Origin: Epiperipatus broadwayi
Taxonomy: Eukaryota; Onychophora; Udeonychophora; Euonychophora; Peripatidae
Assembly: GCA_028023455.1 (NCBI GenBank)
Contig: JAQFVV010006506.1
Location: 560,501-624,500 of the forward strand
Reading direction: 5' to 3'
DNA: 64,000 nucleotides
The stretch's first letter is position 1. Each line of letters opens with the position of its first letter. Below are positions 13,120-23,501 of the stretch, in pieces. Position numbers and translations under genes: made by a program. A model generated the notes under the pieces. It was not told the origin of the DNA. It did no database searches and saw only the letters and a program-made list of their open reading frames with translations.

Positions 13120-14308
13120 CATATGTTTAATTTCAACTAAGAATGAAGTATCGTAAATTCTAGTAAATTTCACAAGCGTCATTCATTCAAACATAGCAAA
13201 GGTAATTTAATGTGATTGTTTAATATCTTCACACTCTCATTTCCAGTACTTAAGATTTGCCCATACTTAAACGTTTGGGTTTAAAGAATAGATGATTCAT
13301 TCCATTCTTTCACAAAGACTTTATCTTGTGTTTGGAAAAAGTGAGAGTATTCATTTATTGTTATATTTATTTAAGTATTATTGTTAGTCATGGGAAAATT
13401 CAGATGTTTAATAAGGAGGAGTATCTTGGTCTTCTTATACCATTAAGCAGATATTTTGTATTTGTTTAATGTTAAAGGGTTTGTGATCTTGTCTAATAGG
13501 ATATTTGGATCTCATAATTGCTAATATAAATTAAAAAGCATTTGGAAATAATAACAGTATAAAATTGTATTTAAAGAAATAAAAATATAGCCTAATTTAT
13601 GGACTTGTAAAATTGCTAGAGGTTATCATTCTTTTGACAGAATACAATATCTATATATTGTAATGGTATTGAATGTGTTCAAATTAATGATTATAAGCAA
13701 AGCTAAGAAAATTTATTGACTTATCAATACTTCAAATATTGTTAATTTTTACAATTATTATTGTTATGGTTATGTATAATGTTATAGAAGCAATATTAAG
13801 TTATTGATAATATTTGCCTTATAAAGCAAGTTATTAAACTTATTCAATATACAGCATTTTTTATTTTTCAAATATATATCCCAAATTTTTTATCACAATT
13901 TACATTTAGTTATGTAACACCCACGCACATTAATTTCATTTTAAAAGAACTATACATCAAACAAAAAGACATAACTCTTATAATAATATGGATACATTAT
14001 TTATGAATAGTATTAGTATAATAATAATTTTATTATTGTACATAATTTAAAATTGCACTGAATAACAATAGAAATTTTTGTCTTTATATTTAAATATAGA
14101 TTCGAAGTCTTTTATACATTTTGACTTTAAATTACATACGTACATTTATTATTATAATGATTGGTAATAAAATATTAGATATAATGAGAACATAAAAAGT
14201 AATAAAGTAAGATAATTTATTTTAATATTTATAACATAAATATTTCATATTTGATTGAATGCAAGTATAATTTATATATTTGGAGTTTAAATATAATTAT
14301 AAGAGAAA
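13120..14308. other. AT-rich spacer
   Basis: No supportable gene or repeat. Confidence 0.4.
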
Positions 14309-14832
14309 TGGACACAGAATTTCATGCTTCCTTCTACTTTCTGCTTTATCTCATACAATCAATATACATAACCACACACATGTGAAAAACACAAAAAATC
14401 TCCAATGTACGTATTTATTCTAACTCATTACTCATCAGTTGGCCCAGACATTATCTCCCACATGTATATATAATCAATGCTCCATTTATATTAAGATAGC
14501 AAATTTTCAAACTTTAATGGATAGGCTTCAATCTACTCCACTCTCCAAATCTTGGTCCATATATCCCATCATCAGATTTTCTATGGTATGAATGTCTGAA
14601 GAGTTGGAGGGTGGAGTAGATTGAAACCTGTTCATTAATGTGTAAAGATTTGCTATCTTAAATTAAACCAAGCACTGATTATCTGTGATGATTTGGACCA
14701 TCTGATGAGTGCTGGTTCAGCTCAAAATACTCATATTGGAGATCATTTATATTTTTCACATGTGTGTAGTTATGTGGTTTGGTTGCATGAGATAGAATGG
14801 ATAGCTGTAGAGAGCATGAAAGTCTGTGTTCA
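14309..14832. repeat. Imperfect 520-bp palindrome, family P copy 1
   Basis: The left part (ACACAGAATTTCATGCT at about 14312, ACACACATGTGAAAA at about 14374) is the diverged complement of the right part (TTTTTCACATGTGTG at about 14753, AGCATGAAAGTCTGTGTT at about 14815). The centre holds another inverted pair around AGATAGCAAAT and ATTTGCTATCTT. The same sequence family recurs at 32.2-32.6 kb. The small open frame 14693-14896 is part of this repeat. Confidence 0.65.
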
Positions 14833-16882
14833 AATTTTTTTTAGTAACATATATCTGTTTATAAAATGGGAATATATCTTTTATTTTATTAATTAAGGTA
14901 ATAAATATTTTCTGTAAAATATTTTAAATATGTTATAATAATAAACTGATTTCACTCTACAAATTGTCACTATAAAATTTGAAAAATTTCATGATAACTT
15001 TAATAAAAATTTCTCATAAAAATTAAAAGAAGAGAAAATTTTGAATGAAGACAATGACGTCATTGATCATATGATGCAAACCTATACATAAAATTATATG
15101 TTGAGAAAATTCTGAGGTTTTCTTATTCACTGATTGCATGTGCACGATATTCTGCGTAATTTAATATAAGCCATATTGGCATCTTGAACTTCGACAACTA
15201 TGAAATAGGAAAACCTGATACATATTTGATTTAATGGCAAATGTTTCTTGAAACTGTCTTGAATAGAAAACCAAACATCTAACCATGTCTATCATCTTGT
15301 AGTGCACTTTTAAAAGGAATTAATCTATATAAATTACATTAGATTTGAAAATTTCAATTATATATATGGGAATGCTATTGCTATTCACTTATCTGCAAAA
15401 ACTTTGCTTGATAAAATTTCCTAATTCAACACCAGGGTATTGAACAGAAATTTGTTAAATTTGCAAGTTTTAGCTACTGAATTTTATCTGTGTCTGGACA
15501 ATCACTTATATATTGGATATTCTTCATTTTAAAGTGAATTTAAACTAGTAAAATTTATTTTTACCTAGATGAACTCATATATTTTATAGTCATCATTAAA
15601 TACAAAATTTAATTACTAAATTTCATCTTTACCTAGATAAACACTTTTATTATGGATAATTGCTGTTAAAAATGAAATGTTAACTCTGAGATTGTTATTT
15701 ATATTGATCATTGGTCAATAAAAGTTCTCATGTGAATGAAGTATAATAAAAAAGTACAAATAACTTAAATTTATGATTAGTATTTAGTTGCAGTGTGTTA
15801 TCTATTCTTTGTACTTTGCAGATTAGTTGATAATATTTAAAAATAATTAAAAACTATTTATGGTTAAGTCAAAATATTTGACATTTTATGTGTTTATTGG
15901 TATTTTAATTTAATGTGTAGCTTTCTAATTAAAGGTATCTACAACATATAGTTGATATATTTTTTATTATTAACCTTCTTATTTATCCTCATAGGTACTC
16001 TCAAAAATGTATAAAGATGTAATTTTATATTTAATTATATTTGTGGTGATATGATTGTTCAGTTGATTGAAGCTCCTGACACATTCTATTCTCATTTTAT
16101 TCATAAATGAGCTTCATAAGTCTCTTATAGAATGCCACCGGTATCTCTTGGGATTAGATTAATTAAACCATACTATGAAAAGAATATTAAGATTTTGGTT
16201 AATATTTTGTTAGTTTATGAAGGAACTAAGTTTTTAAGCGAATATCTAAAAGGAATAAATCTTATTAAAATGCAATAAATATTCTTTAAGCTTATTAGTT
16301 GTTTATAGTTAGGTCTTGTACCTACCGATTAACAATTTTCTAAAACAGTGTTTTGTTTTACATCACATCAAGATTCATCACACATTTAGTCAATAATAAA
16401 GTAATAAATTGTTTTCTTAATTGCAACATCATAACAATATTGGTGATTATTGCGAAGAACTTATTATTGTTATTGTGTTTGTTTAATATTTATTTTTATT
16501 TTTAATAAATTAATTATTTGGTCTTTGTTGTTAATTATTTAATCTCATCATCTACTAATTTTATAAATGAATATGGTTGCATGATTTTATAATTATCATT
16601 ACTTAAAAACACATGGCTTTATAAGCATGTTGTTCATCATTTTATAGACTTACACCTTTCTTATCTTAAAATTTACAAGCTATGAATTAATGGAACAAAA
16701 TGCACTTTGGTATTTAATCATATTCATGATAATAATTCATAATGTTAAAGAATTAAAATTATAAGAATAATTATTATACTTTAATATTAGAACCCCGAGA
16801 TAATTTTAAAAAAAAAAAAATAAATAAATATGATTATACTTTAAGACATAATATTTATTTTATAAAGCGCAAACAATATTTG
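14833..16882. other. AT-rich spacer
   Basis: No gene supported. A palindromic AATGACGTCATT (CRE-like) occurs near 15053, but there is no promoter context around it. Confidence 0.4.
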
Positions 16883-17066
16883 AAATTAAATTGAGAGACC
16901 ACAAACCTCTTGCGCTTATTATAGCCAATCAGATGTTCTTAATAGCGATCAAATCATAAATACAAGACAGAGAATTTAACAACAAGTATTTATGATTTGA
17001 TCGCTATTAAGAACATCTGATTGGCTATAATAAGCGCGAGAGATTTGTAGTCTCTCAATTTAATTT
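16883..17066. repeat. 184-bp hairpin MITE with AAATTGAGAGAC ends
   Basis: Arms of about 80 nt pair almost perfectly: AAATTAAATTGAGAGACC on the left with GTCTCTCAATTTAATTT on the right, and the inner arms run through CGCTTATTATAGCCAATCAG to AAATCATAAATAC. The loop is about 20 nt. No coding capacity. Confidence 0.7.
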
Positions 17067-17597
17067 AAGACATAGTAAATTCCTGAAATATTAATCTTAT
17101 TGGAAATAAATACAGGTCATTAGATTGCTTTCTTAACATAAATACTGGTTTATTATAAAAAAAACTTATAAAGTAACAATCGGAGTGCTTTTAAAAGGTT
17201 AAGTATGAGGTAATCGATTAATGACTAGTTGGAATGTGATAATCATCCATCTTCACAGATCTTCATGTTTTAGTATGTTACAATATTTATATATATTAAA
17301 ACTCGAAGACTACTGAACAATCAAAACTATACACTATCAATAAGTAGAATAAAAATAAAATATCTTCAGTAAAGTATATATAAACAGGTGGTTTGATTCA
17401 TTATAATTAATAATATAATCAATGCAAACACAGTAAGAGAAAAAAGAAAATAATTATCTTAAGGGTTGGAAGTTTGTTTATCAAACATTGATTTTTATAA
17501 GACTATGAAAATGTCTATAGATGGCAGCAGATAAAATTAATATATATATAATTTTTAATTAGCATGTCTTCTAACTTCTGATCATGTACCCTACAGC
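17067..17597. other. AT-rich spacer upstream of the candidate exon
   Basis: Nothing recognised except a pyrimidine-containing stretch before the candidate splice acceptor at 17596-17597. Confidence 0.35.
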
Positions 17598-17806
17598 TAT
17601 GTAGAAAAATGGCTACATAATTCAACAGACTTTCTCGAACCAGAACCACCGTATAAAATTTCAATAGGTGATAATGTGACTATTTTTACCGAAATGACAG
17701 TAGTTTGTAATTTTTCAACAGATAGTGGTACTTACAGGTGCATGAATGAAATATGGATACCAATTTCCCCTGTTACTTGTCCAGCATCACCCCCAACTAC
17801 AATAAG
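17598..17806 (+). CDS. Possible host exon with a sushi (CCP)-like cysteine pattern
   Basis: An open frame of 69 codons is bracketed by a splice-acceptor-like CCCTACAG (AG at 17596-17597) and a strong donor AA/GTAAGT (17807-17812). A second acceptor AG at 17604-17605 would give a 201-bp exon with symmetric 1-1 phase, common for extracellular modules. The encoded text has IGDNV, then VVC, then SGTYRC, then W-IPISPVTC, which resembles the second half of a sushi domain (C-C-W-C order; the first cysteine would lie in an upstream exon). Only about 10 residues separate the first two cysteines, too few for an Ig domain despite the SGTYRC match. It has codon text unlike the surrounding repeats. No partner exon was found in the window. 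It could also be a captured or dead exon. Confidence 0.5.
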
Positions 17807-18103
17807 TAAGTGATCCTATTAATGTAAAATTTTGCAACACAACTTATTTACTAACTATAATATTAGAATAAAACTAATTGTATATATATGTCAAAAATAT
17901 TTGTTAATTGCGTGCATGTTAAAAATAACATCAATTTCTATTATAATCATATGTCAAATCATATAATCAAACATCAAATCAAAAATAAACATAAAAACAC
18001 AGTATGCCCAGTGAACAGACGACTGACTCCTCATCAAGCTGTTTGCAAAGTAATGATGTAATTTAGCTCTTTACAACAAATGTAAGGAATTAGAGTTACT
18101 TGA

Positions 18104-18505
18104 TCATGAATTATCACATGAAATGTGGCAATATATTAATGTAATGACCTTGCCAATAGTTCTTAATAAGCTTTTCAGAATATCCCCAACCCCAGATCCG
18201 TTTCTGTTACTGGCATCCTCAGTAAGATGAATAGCTTGTTAAGAGCTATCAGCAAGCTCATTAGATTAAATTATGTCATGTGATATCTGAGTTGATTTCT
18301 TTGCGGCAGTATATTTTGACCCTTCAGAGATTGCTTTCAATGCTCTTTCTGCCATCACAAAATCTTGTAAATCACTTGAAAACATTCTTGCAACTAATGG
18401 ATCTAATGTCATATACCCTTTGAATGATTTCCAACACACTTTTGCCTAATTTAATACAAAATTTAATGTGTGCTCATTGTTTCCTTGGGAGTTATGCCTC
18501 CTCAT
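18104..18505 (-). pseudogene. Broken reading frame of unknown family
   Basis: Reading the minus strand from an ATG at 18505 gives one frame of 134 codons with only three internal stops before a final TGA at 18106-18104. The text is protein-like: FKGYMTLDPL, AERALKAISEGSKYTAAKK, TEDASNRNGSGVGDILKSLL. The composition is less AT-rich than its surroundings. I do not recognise the family. Three stops in a single intact frame, with no frameshift, suggest a recently dead gene or domesticated mobile-element gene. It lies about 300 bp downstream of the candidate exon, on the opposite strand. Confidence 0.45.
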
Positions 18506-19589
18506 TTTATATCATAACGACTACCAGTAACCATGTGATTTTTTTCCATTGGAAAACATTGGTAATCTCTTATTCATTATATTAACTGCTGTAAAAATTT
18601 GTTGATATTTTTTCCACCACATTTCAAGATCAAATGAATATTTTATCTTCAGAAGATATTTTTTTTTAAATGTTCAATATGAATTCTATCTTAATAAATG
18701 TTGTATAACATTTTTATCAAAAATTCAAAGTTAGTTGTGTACATCTTAAAAACTTTTTTCTTATTTTCTTTAATATTTTTCCATGGATAAGAACTTTCTC
18801 TATTCTGCCAATTTAAAACAATCAATACTTATCTATAGGAAAAGATAATTTTTTAAAATATTCCCTTGTTACTGATATTAAACAGAAGCAAAAGGGAACC
18901 ATTTTCTTTCAATAATGTCTTAGTATTGTAGTATTTTTGTAAAAGGTGCAGTTTAATATTTTACAGTTTTTGTTAATTTAGCCCATTCTGGTAGTAGTCT
19001 TTAATCAAAATTTGTTAGAAATAATAGTATTATTGGTGAGGTAAATTTAATGCTCAATTATTGAATTTTTGAATAGCATGTGGGTTAACTAAGAGAAACA
19101 CATTGTTTAGTTAGAAAACATCACTATAAAAAATGGATAAATCTATATTCAAAATAATGCTATTTCATAATTTGCATTATAATAGGAGTTAATATACAAG
19201 AATTGTACATATTTTCATATTCTTGGGTGAATTATAAATTAAAACATTCGAAAATTGAAATGACAGTTAAATTTAAAAGGGGTTTTGTTCCAATCATATT
19301 CACAATAAAATCAATATTCATTCCTTCGGATGTATTTCCAATATGTACTAATCAATAAAAAAAAGATGGAAAATTTACTAATAAAAACATAATATGTTAT
19401 AAATTTCGACTACTATTAAAACACTAAAATTGCTAACATAGATCTTTAGAATTATCATATTACTAAAACATGGAATTCCCTTAAGGAATGTATTACAGTT
19501 AAAATAAATCTACTTTTGTATTAAATATAAAAATATCATGACTAATTTACTGACATGTGGTCGTATTAATAATGATTTGATTATGAGGA
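18506..19589. other. AT-rich spacer
   Basis: No supportable gene or repeat between the broken frame and the LINE relic. Confidence 0.35.
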
Positions 19590-20120
19590 AATAAGTCAAT
19601 CTTTCTGTTGGGAAGAATAATAAATTTTGGAATTCCATAATAAATTCAGAGAATTCAAATCAGAAGTTTCAACGTTTAACAAAAAGGCTTAAAAATAATT
19701 AATGGATTAAGACTTCAATTAATGCACTACATCTTTCTAATGAACTAATAATGGTATCACAATCCTATTAAATCCAGAAATGTCACTCTCTTATATAATA
19801 GCAATGATATTTTGAACAGGTGAAATAAATAGTTTGATCATGTGCAGAGCACATATATATATTAATTGGTTTTAAACGCTAATGAAATAAAGCTTTAACT
19901 ATTTCAATAATATAAGAAATAAAATGATTTTTAAAGTTATATCCATTTTACCTACTGATTTGATTTGAACAACGATATCTTTTAGTAAAATCAAAAGAGA
20001 AGTTTGATCTTAAAAATAAAAAGATTTTAGATCCTGATAATCCTTGGAAAAGTTTTAAACTGTATTTGTCATATGTTAGCTTCAAAAGTAATGGAATGTT
20101 TTAGGAATATATGAACTCAT

Positions 20121-20366
20121 ATCATACCATTTCCAACTTTCTTATACACTTCAACAATACTATTTTTAAAATATATAAAACTTTATTCATATAGTTTCGA
20201 TTCTTCTGCAGTCTTCATCAGAGCTACAATAACCAAATATATATAACTGTAATAATAAAGTTTTGATATAAAAAATAATATTGTTGAAGTGTATAAGAAT
20301 GTTGGAAATGGTATGATATTTAAATATAGAAATCAATACATAAGAAAGGGAAGAAAAAAAAGAAAA
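20121..20366. mobile_element. Retroposed 246-bp hairpin with A-rich tail and hammerhead-like core
   Basis: Inserted in the LINE relic with a 15-bp target duplication (AATATATGAACTCAT at 20106-20120; one mismatch at 20367-20381). The right end is A-rich (20350-20366), as expected for LINE-type retroposition. The arms ATCATACCATTTCCAAC and its complement make a long imperfect hairpin. On the minus strand the apex holds CTGATGA (20221-20215), then a segment that can form GACT/AATC pairing around GCAGAAG, then GAAAC (20198-20194). That is the order of a hammerhead catalytic core; stem III and the cleavage-site triplet are not evident. Confidence 0.7.
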
Positions 20367-20882
20367 AATATATGGACTCATGAAGTTGTACTACTTGATC
20401 TTAATATTGGGCATTTTCTTACAATTTTTAAAAAAATAAAAATATTGCAGTAATTATTATAGAATATTACTGACTACAGAAAAAGCAAGTTCAAAAATTT
20501 TGTTGAATGGTTTACTTCCAGTTATACCTGAATTATTACCAGATATTCAATGTTGTTTTAGAGTCTCATCAAAAAGCACTTTATATGTGGGGGGTGCTGA
20601 ACAAATGAAAAAAAAATCAAAGGAATAATTCATATATTGCTTTTACTGATTTAATCAAATCATTTGCTTCAATTCATAGGACAGGTTTATGGCATTGTTT
20701 GAAATTGGTTGTCCATCAAAATTTATTTATATTGTACAGCTTTTACTAGTTTGAATTTGAAAAAATATTACTATAGATGTAATTTCTGAACTATTCTAAT
20801 TAAACAAAAATGTTTTTAATCCTATATATTATAGATAAAATTGCACAAGTATTCTTGTCCATTAAAAATTAATAAAAGTCTT

Positions 20883-20959
20883 GCATTGGTGGCCGAGAGG
20901 TCAGCATGACCGCCTTACAAGCAGTTGCCCGGGTTGTGGGTTCGCATCCCGGCCGATGC
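20883..20959 (+). mobile_element. tRNA-Gly-derived SINE, copy 2
   Basis: GCATTGG at the 5' end pairs fully with CCGATGC at the 3' end as a 7-bp acceptor stem. A-box-like GGCCGAGAGGTCAGC and B-box-like GGGTTCGCATCCC are present. The anticodon loop is CTTACAA, giving TAC at the anticodon position instead of the TCC expected for the parent tRNA-Gly. The tail ATGACACTTGG plus an A run matches the other SINE copies. Flanking AAAAATTAATAA/AAAAATGAATAATAA may be a diverged target duplication. An open frame starting here (20925-21194) is accidental. Confidence 0.75.
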
Positions 20960-21869
20960 TATGACACTTGGAAAAATGAATAATAATAAATGCAATTGGT
21001 CTAATAAAATAAACGCATCAAAATCATTTTTACAATGTACTAATATTAAATGCTTAAAGGAAGATAAAGGAAATAGATTTGGTTTTTTATCAATCGGAGG
21101 ATTAAAACTATTTTTAATTTTTATGATAGTGATTACTGGAATTGATTATAGATGGCTTAATAAAACAGGAATTAAGTTAAAAGTACACTTTTGATGGTGG
21201 AATTTTTAATTTGAATTGATTAAAAGTGAAAAAAAGTATTTTATCTTCGTGAATTCTTGATTTACAATATATTGATGACTGTTGTCTTTTTGTCAGTTCA
21301 AAAGACTATCCTATAAAATATATTTAATGTTTTAATGCAACATATAGAGAATTTGATTTAATAATTTATATTCATAACATTTAAGTTCATTAGTAACCAA
21401 TAGTAAAAGAAAAATCTTCATCATCTTTTCACTTGAATGGACATCAATTTGAGGATATAAACCAAGTTAAATATCTAGATAGTTTTAAAAACAGAAAGGA
21501 TGCATTACATATTGAGATTCAAAATAGACTCCAATATATCTATTACTACTTTCAACAATTTAAAAGGTAGAGTATTTCATCACAGGAAAAATGTATAGAA
21601 GACAAATTTAGATACATTATCAATGCAATACAATGGCACTAGAAAAATTTTACTTAAGGATGATCTATGAAAATTCAAATATACAATGGGAAGATCCCAT
21701 AAAATCAATCAACACTTTTTTCCAACTTGATGTAATATTATAGAGACTATTATGGCAAAATCACACTTTCATCAAATTGGACATAAAAAATGAAGAAACT
21801 ATTTCAAAACTTCCTAAAAGATAATGTTGGATAACGAATTTTATGCACAAACTTTCCTGCATGCATTAA

Positions 21870-22380
21870 TTACAAAAGCTTGCATTTGGTGACACTGTAT
21901 GTAAAGCTTGGTACACTTATTAACAGTATGTGTATACATATGAAATGATGATCATGTGATGATTTGATGTATTTATACCTATTCTGTCCATAGGATAATG
22001 GTGATTGTGGCTTTTGATAAACCAAAGATACCGAAATGTATAGATGATAAACTGAGTTCAGAACCACATAACTATACAAGCTAATGAGCTTGGGTTTTAA
22101 ACATTATGCTGTTTTATCTTGGTTCCCTAGCTTTGTAGTTAACCAAATAGAATAAAGGGAGATCAAGATGAAGTGCTGTCAAATCCAAGGCAACTCACTG
22201 ATGAAAGCTACAAGCTAGAAACTAGTCTGGTAATGCTGGATGAGTAGGCAATATGTAGGAATTCTTCTTTCAACCATTGATTATGAAAGCTTGCACTAGG
22301 TGATACTACTGTATGGAGAGTATAGTACTCCTATTAACATGTGTAAACATATGAAATGGTGATCAGTTGATAACTTCCTA
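21870..22380 (+). mobile_element. Rep-A tandem copy (about 1.25 units) with hammerhead motif
   Basis: One full Rep-A unit followed by the start of the next: the phrase AAAGCTTGCA-T/C recurs at about 21877 and 22287 (period about 410 bp). The family signature GATCATGTGATG appears at about 21951. The unit carries a hammerhead-like motif at 22192-22233, listed separately. No coding capacity; the open frame at 21870-22079 is spurious. Confidence 0.7.
22192..22233 (+). ncRNA. Candidate hammerhead ribozyme (Rep-A), covarying stem II
   Basis: Core CTGATGA at 22198-22204 is intact. Stem II is AGC (22206-22208) paired with GCT (22214-22216) around loop TACAA, flanked by an A on each side. GAA (22218-22220) is followed by A-C, a TA loop and G-T-C (22225-22227), giving a minimal 2-bp stem III with cleavage expected after GTC. 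Compared with the copy at 60.5 kb (GGC/GCC), both sides of the first stem II pair have changed, G-C to A-T, which keeps the pair. Stem I is weak here (about 3 bp). Confidence 0.55.
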
Positions 22381-23339
22381 GTAACATGTTTTACAATGAT
22401 CTTACATATGATCATTGTAGAAGAAATAATCACCATTTATATTATAAGGTTTATCTTAATGATACTCAAAATACATACGGTGTTATTATTTTTTTCAAAA
22501 AGATATGACAAAGAAAGTGAATATAATGAAGAGCTATAATTGGACATGATATTGAATTATTTTAGGAAGAAAAGTTTTTTGTGAAAAAGGACATCTCAAC
22601 ATTTCAAATAAACAAAAACTGGGTACCTGTTTCAGATTGGTTTATATAATTATCATACAACATATCTCTACAACAGTTTCTTAGTTTTTCTGTTTGTATA
22701 ATTTTTTACCTTGGAGTTAGAATGACCATATATATATATATATTTATTTAATGGCTGTTGGATATACTTATGTAGTATGATTTTTGAGAATATTTTACAT
22801 TAAAATACATCTTTTTAGCCTAAAGACTGAAATAATTGTTTTGAGTATAATTTCCATTAGTTTGATTTTTATTATTTACAAATTTGACACTTTATTTTTT
22901 AGATAAATTTTATTTATTAAATATATTGCAATAATAACATTATGCTTAAGTGTGGTTAATTATAGCTGAAAATAATTTATGTGATGAAAATAATGATTTT
23001 GAATTCAGCAGTCATTCTTGCTCTAAATATTTGTGTATTTAGGGATCAAACATTTCAGTCATAACTACATGGAAAGCATGTTGTCAGAGCTATGGGAGGT
23101 TTTATTCATTGTCACCTTATTTGCAAATGTATATTTGTATACCATATTTTTAATGCAGAAGCTAAATTCTCCGTATAGCAGAGATCATGTATTGTTTAAT
23201 GATTTAATGTTTTTAACAGTAATAACAGAATATTACTTGTGTGAAATAAACAATAAATTTTATTAACAAAGAAAACTATGAGAAAATAATTGATGGAGAA
23301 AATAATTCATTATAGTCATTTTTATGAATTTCCTCACTT
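22381..23339. other. AT-rich spacer
   Basis: A short inverted pair (ATGATCTTACATATGATCAT-like) lies near 22395-22420. Otherwise nothing recognised; the open frame 23033-23266 has no known motif. Confidence 0.35.
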
Positions 23340-23355
23340 AAGTATTAATCATTTG

Positions 23356-23449
23356 TCAAGCATTGGTGGTCTAGTGATTAGCATAGCTGCCTTCCAAGCA
23401 GCTGGCCCATGTTCACTTACTGGTCAATCTGTTTGACACATGAGAAAAA
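23356..23449 (+). mobile_element. tRNA-Gly-derived SINE, copy 3, with 16-bp target duplication
   Basis: GCATTGGTGGTCTAGTGATT and the stem-loop GCTGC-CTTCCAA-GCAGC match tRNA-Gly with the original TCC anticodon. The T-arm and acceptor 3' half are decayed. The unit ends TTGACACATGAG plus an A6 tail. Perfect 16-bp duplications AAGTATTAATCATTTG at 23340-23355 and 23450-23465 define a complete insertion of only 94 bp. This fixes the SINE length and shows TCC as the ancestral anticodon. Confidence 0.85.
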
Positions 23450-23501
23450 AAGTATTAATCATTTGAGAGACCATAAATAAAAGTTCGGTGCTTTTCTCAA
23501 G

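Larger units (their letters stand above)
19590..21830 (+). pseudogene. Second type of LINE relic (reverse transcriptase)
   Basis: A heavily decayed reverse transcriptase can be followed in shifting frames: ILNR-NK-FDHV near 19815 (pre-RT linker), LPDIQCCFR near 20540 (the QCGFR motif), FTDLIKSFASIHRTGLW near 20645 (RT motif A region), LKLVVHQ/GCPSKF-IYIVQ near 20705, YIDDCCLF near 21270 (catalytic F/Y-x-DD motif, Y-I-D-D kept), then VKYLDS and IQWEDPI near 21465-21700 (C-terminal tail). It is interrupted by a retroposed hairpin (20121-20366) and a SINE (20883-20959). Motifs differ from the RTE-like relics at 2.7 and 29 kb, so this is a different LINE lineage. No intact ORF. Confidence 0.7.

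Noticed and set aside
17598-17806. Immunoglobulin domain
   Set aside because: SGTYRC resembles an Ig C-terminal cysteine motif, but the preceding cysteine is only about 10 residues away; a sushi pattern fits better.
20925-21194. 89-codon open frame as a gene
   Set aside because: It starts inside the SINE tRNA head and runs into LINE relic sequence; chance read-through.
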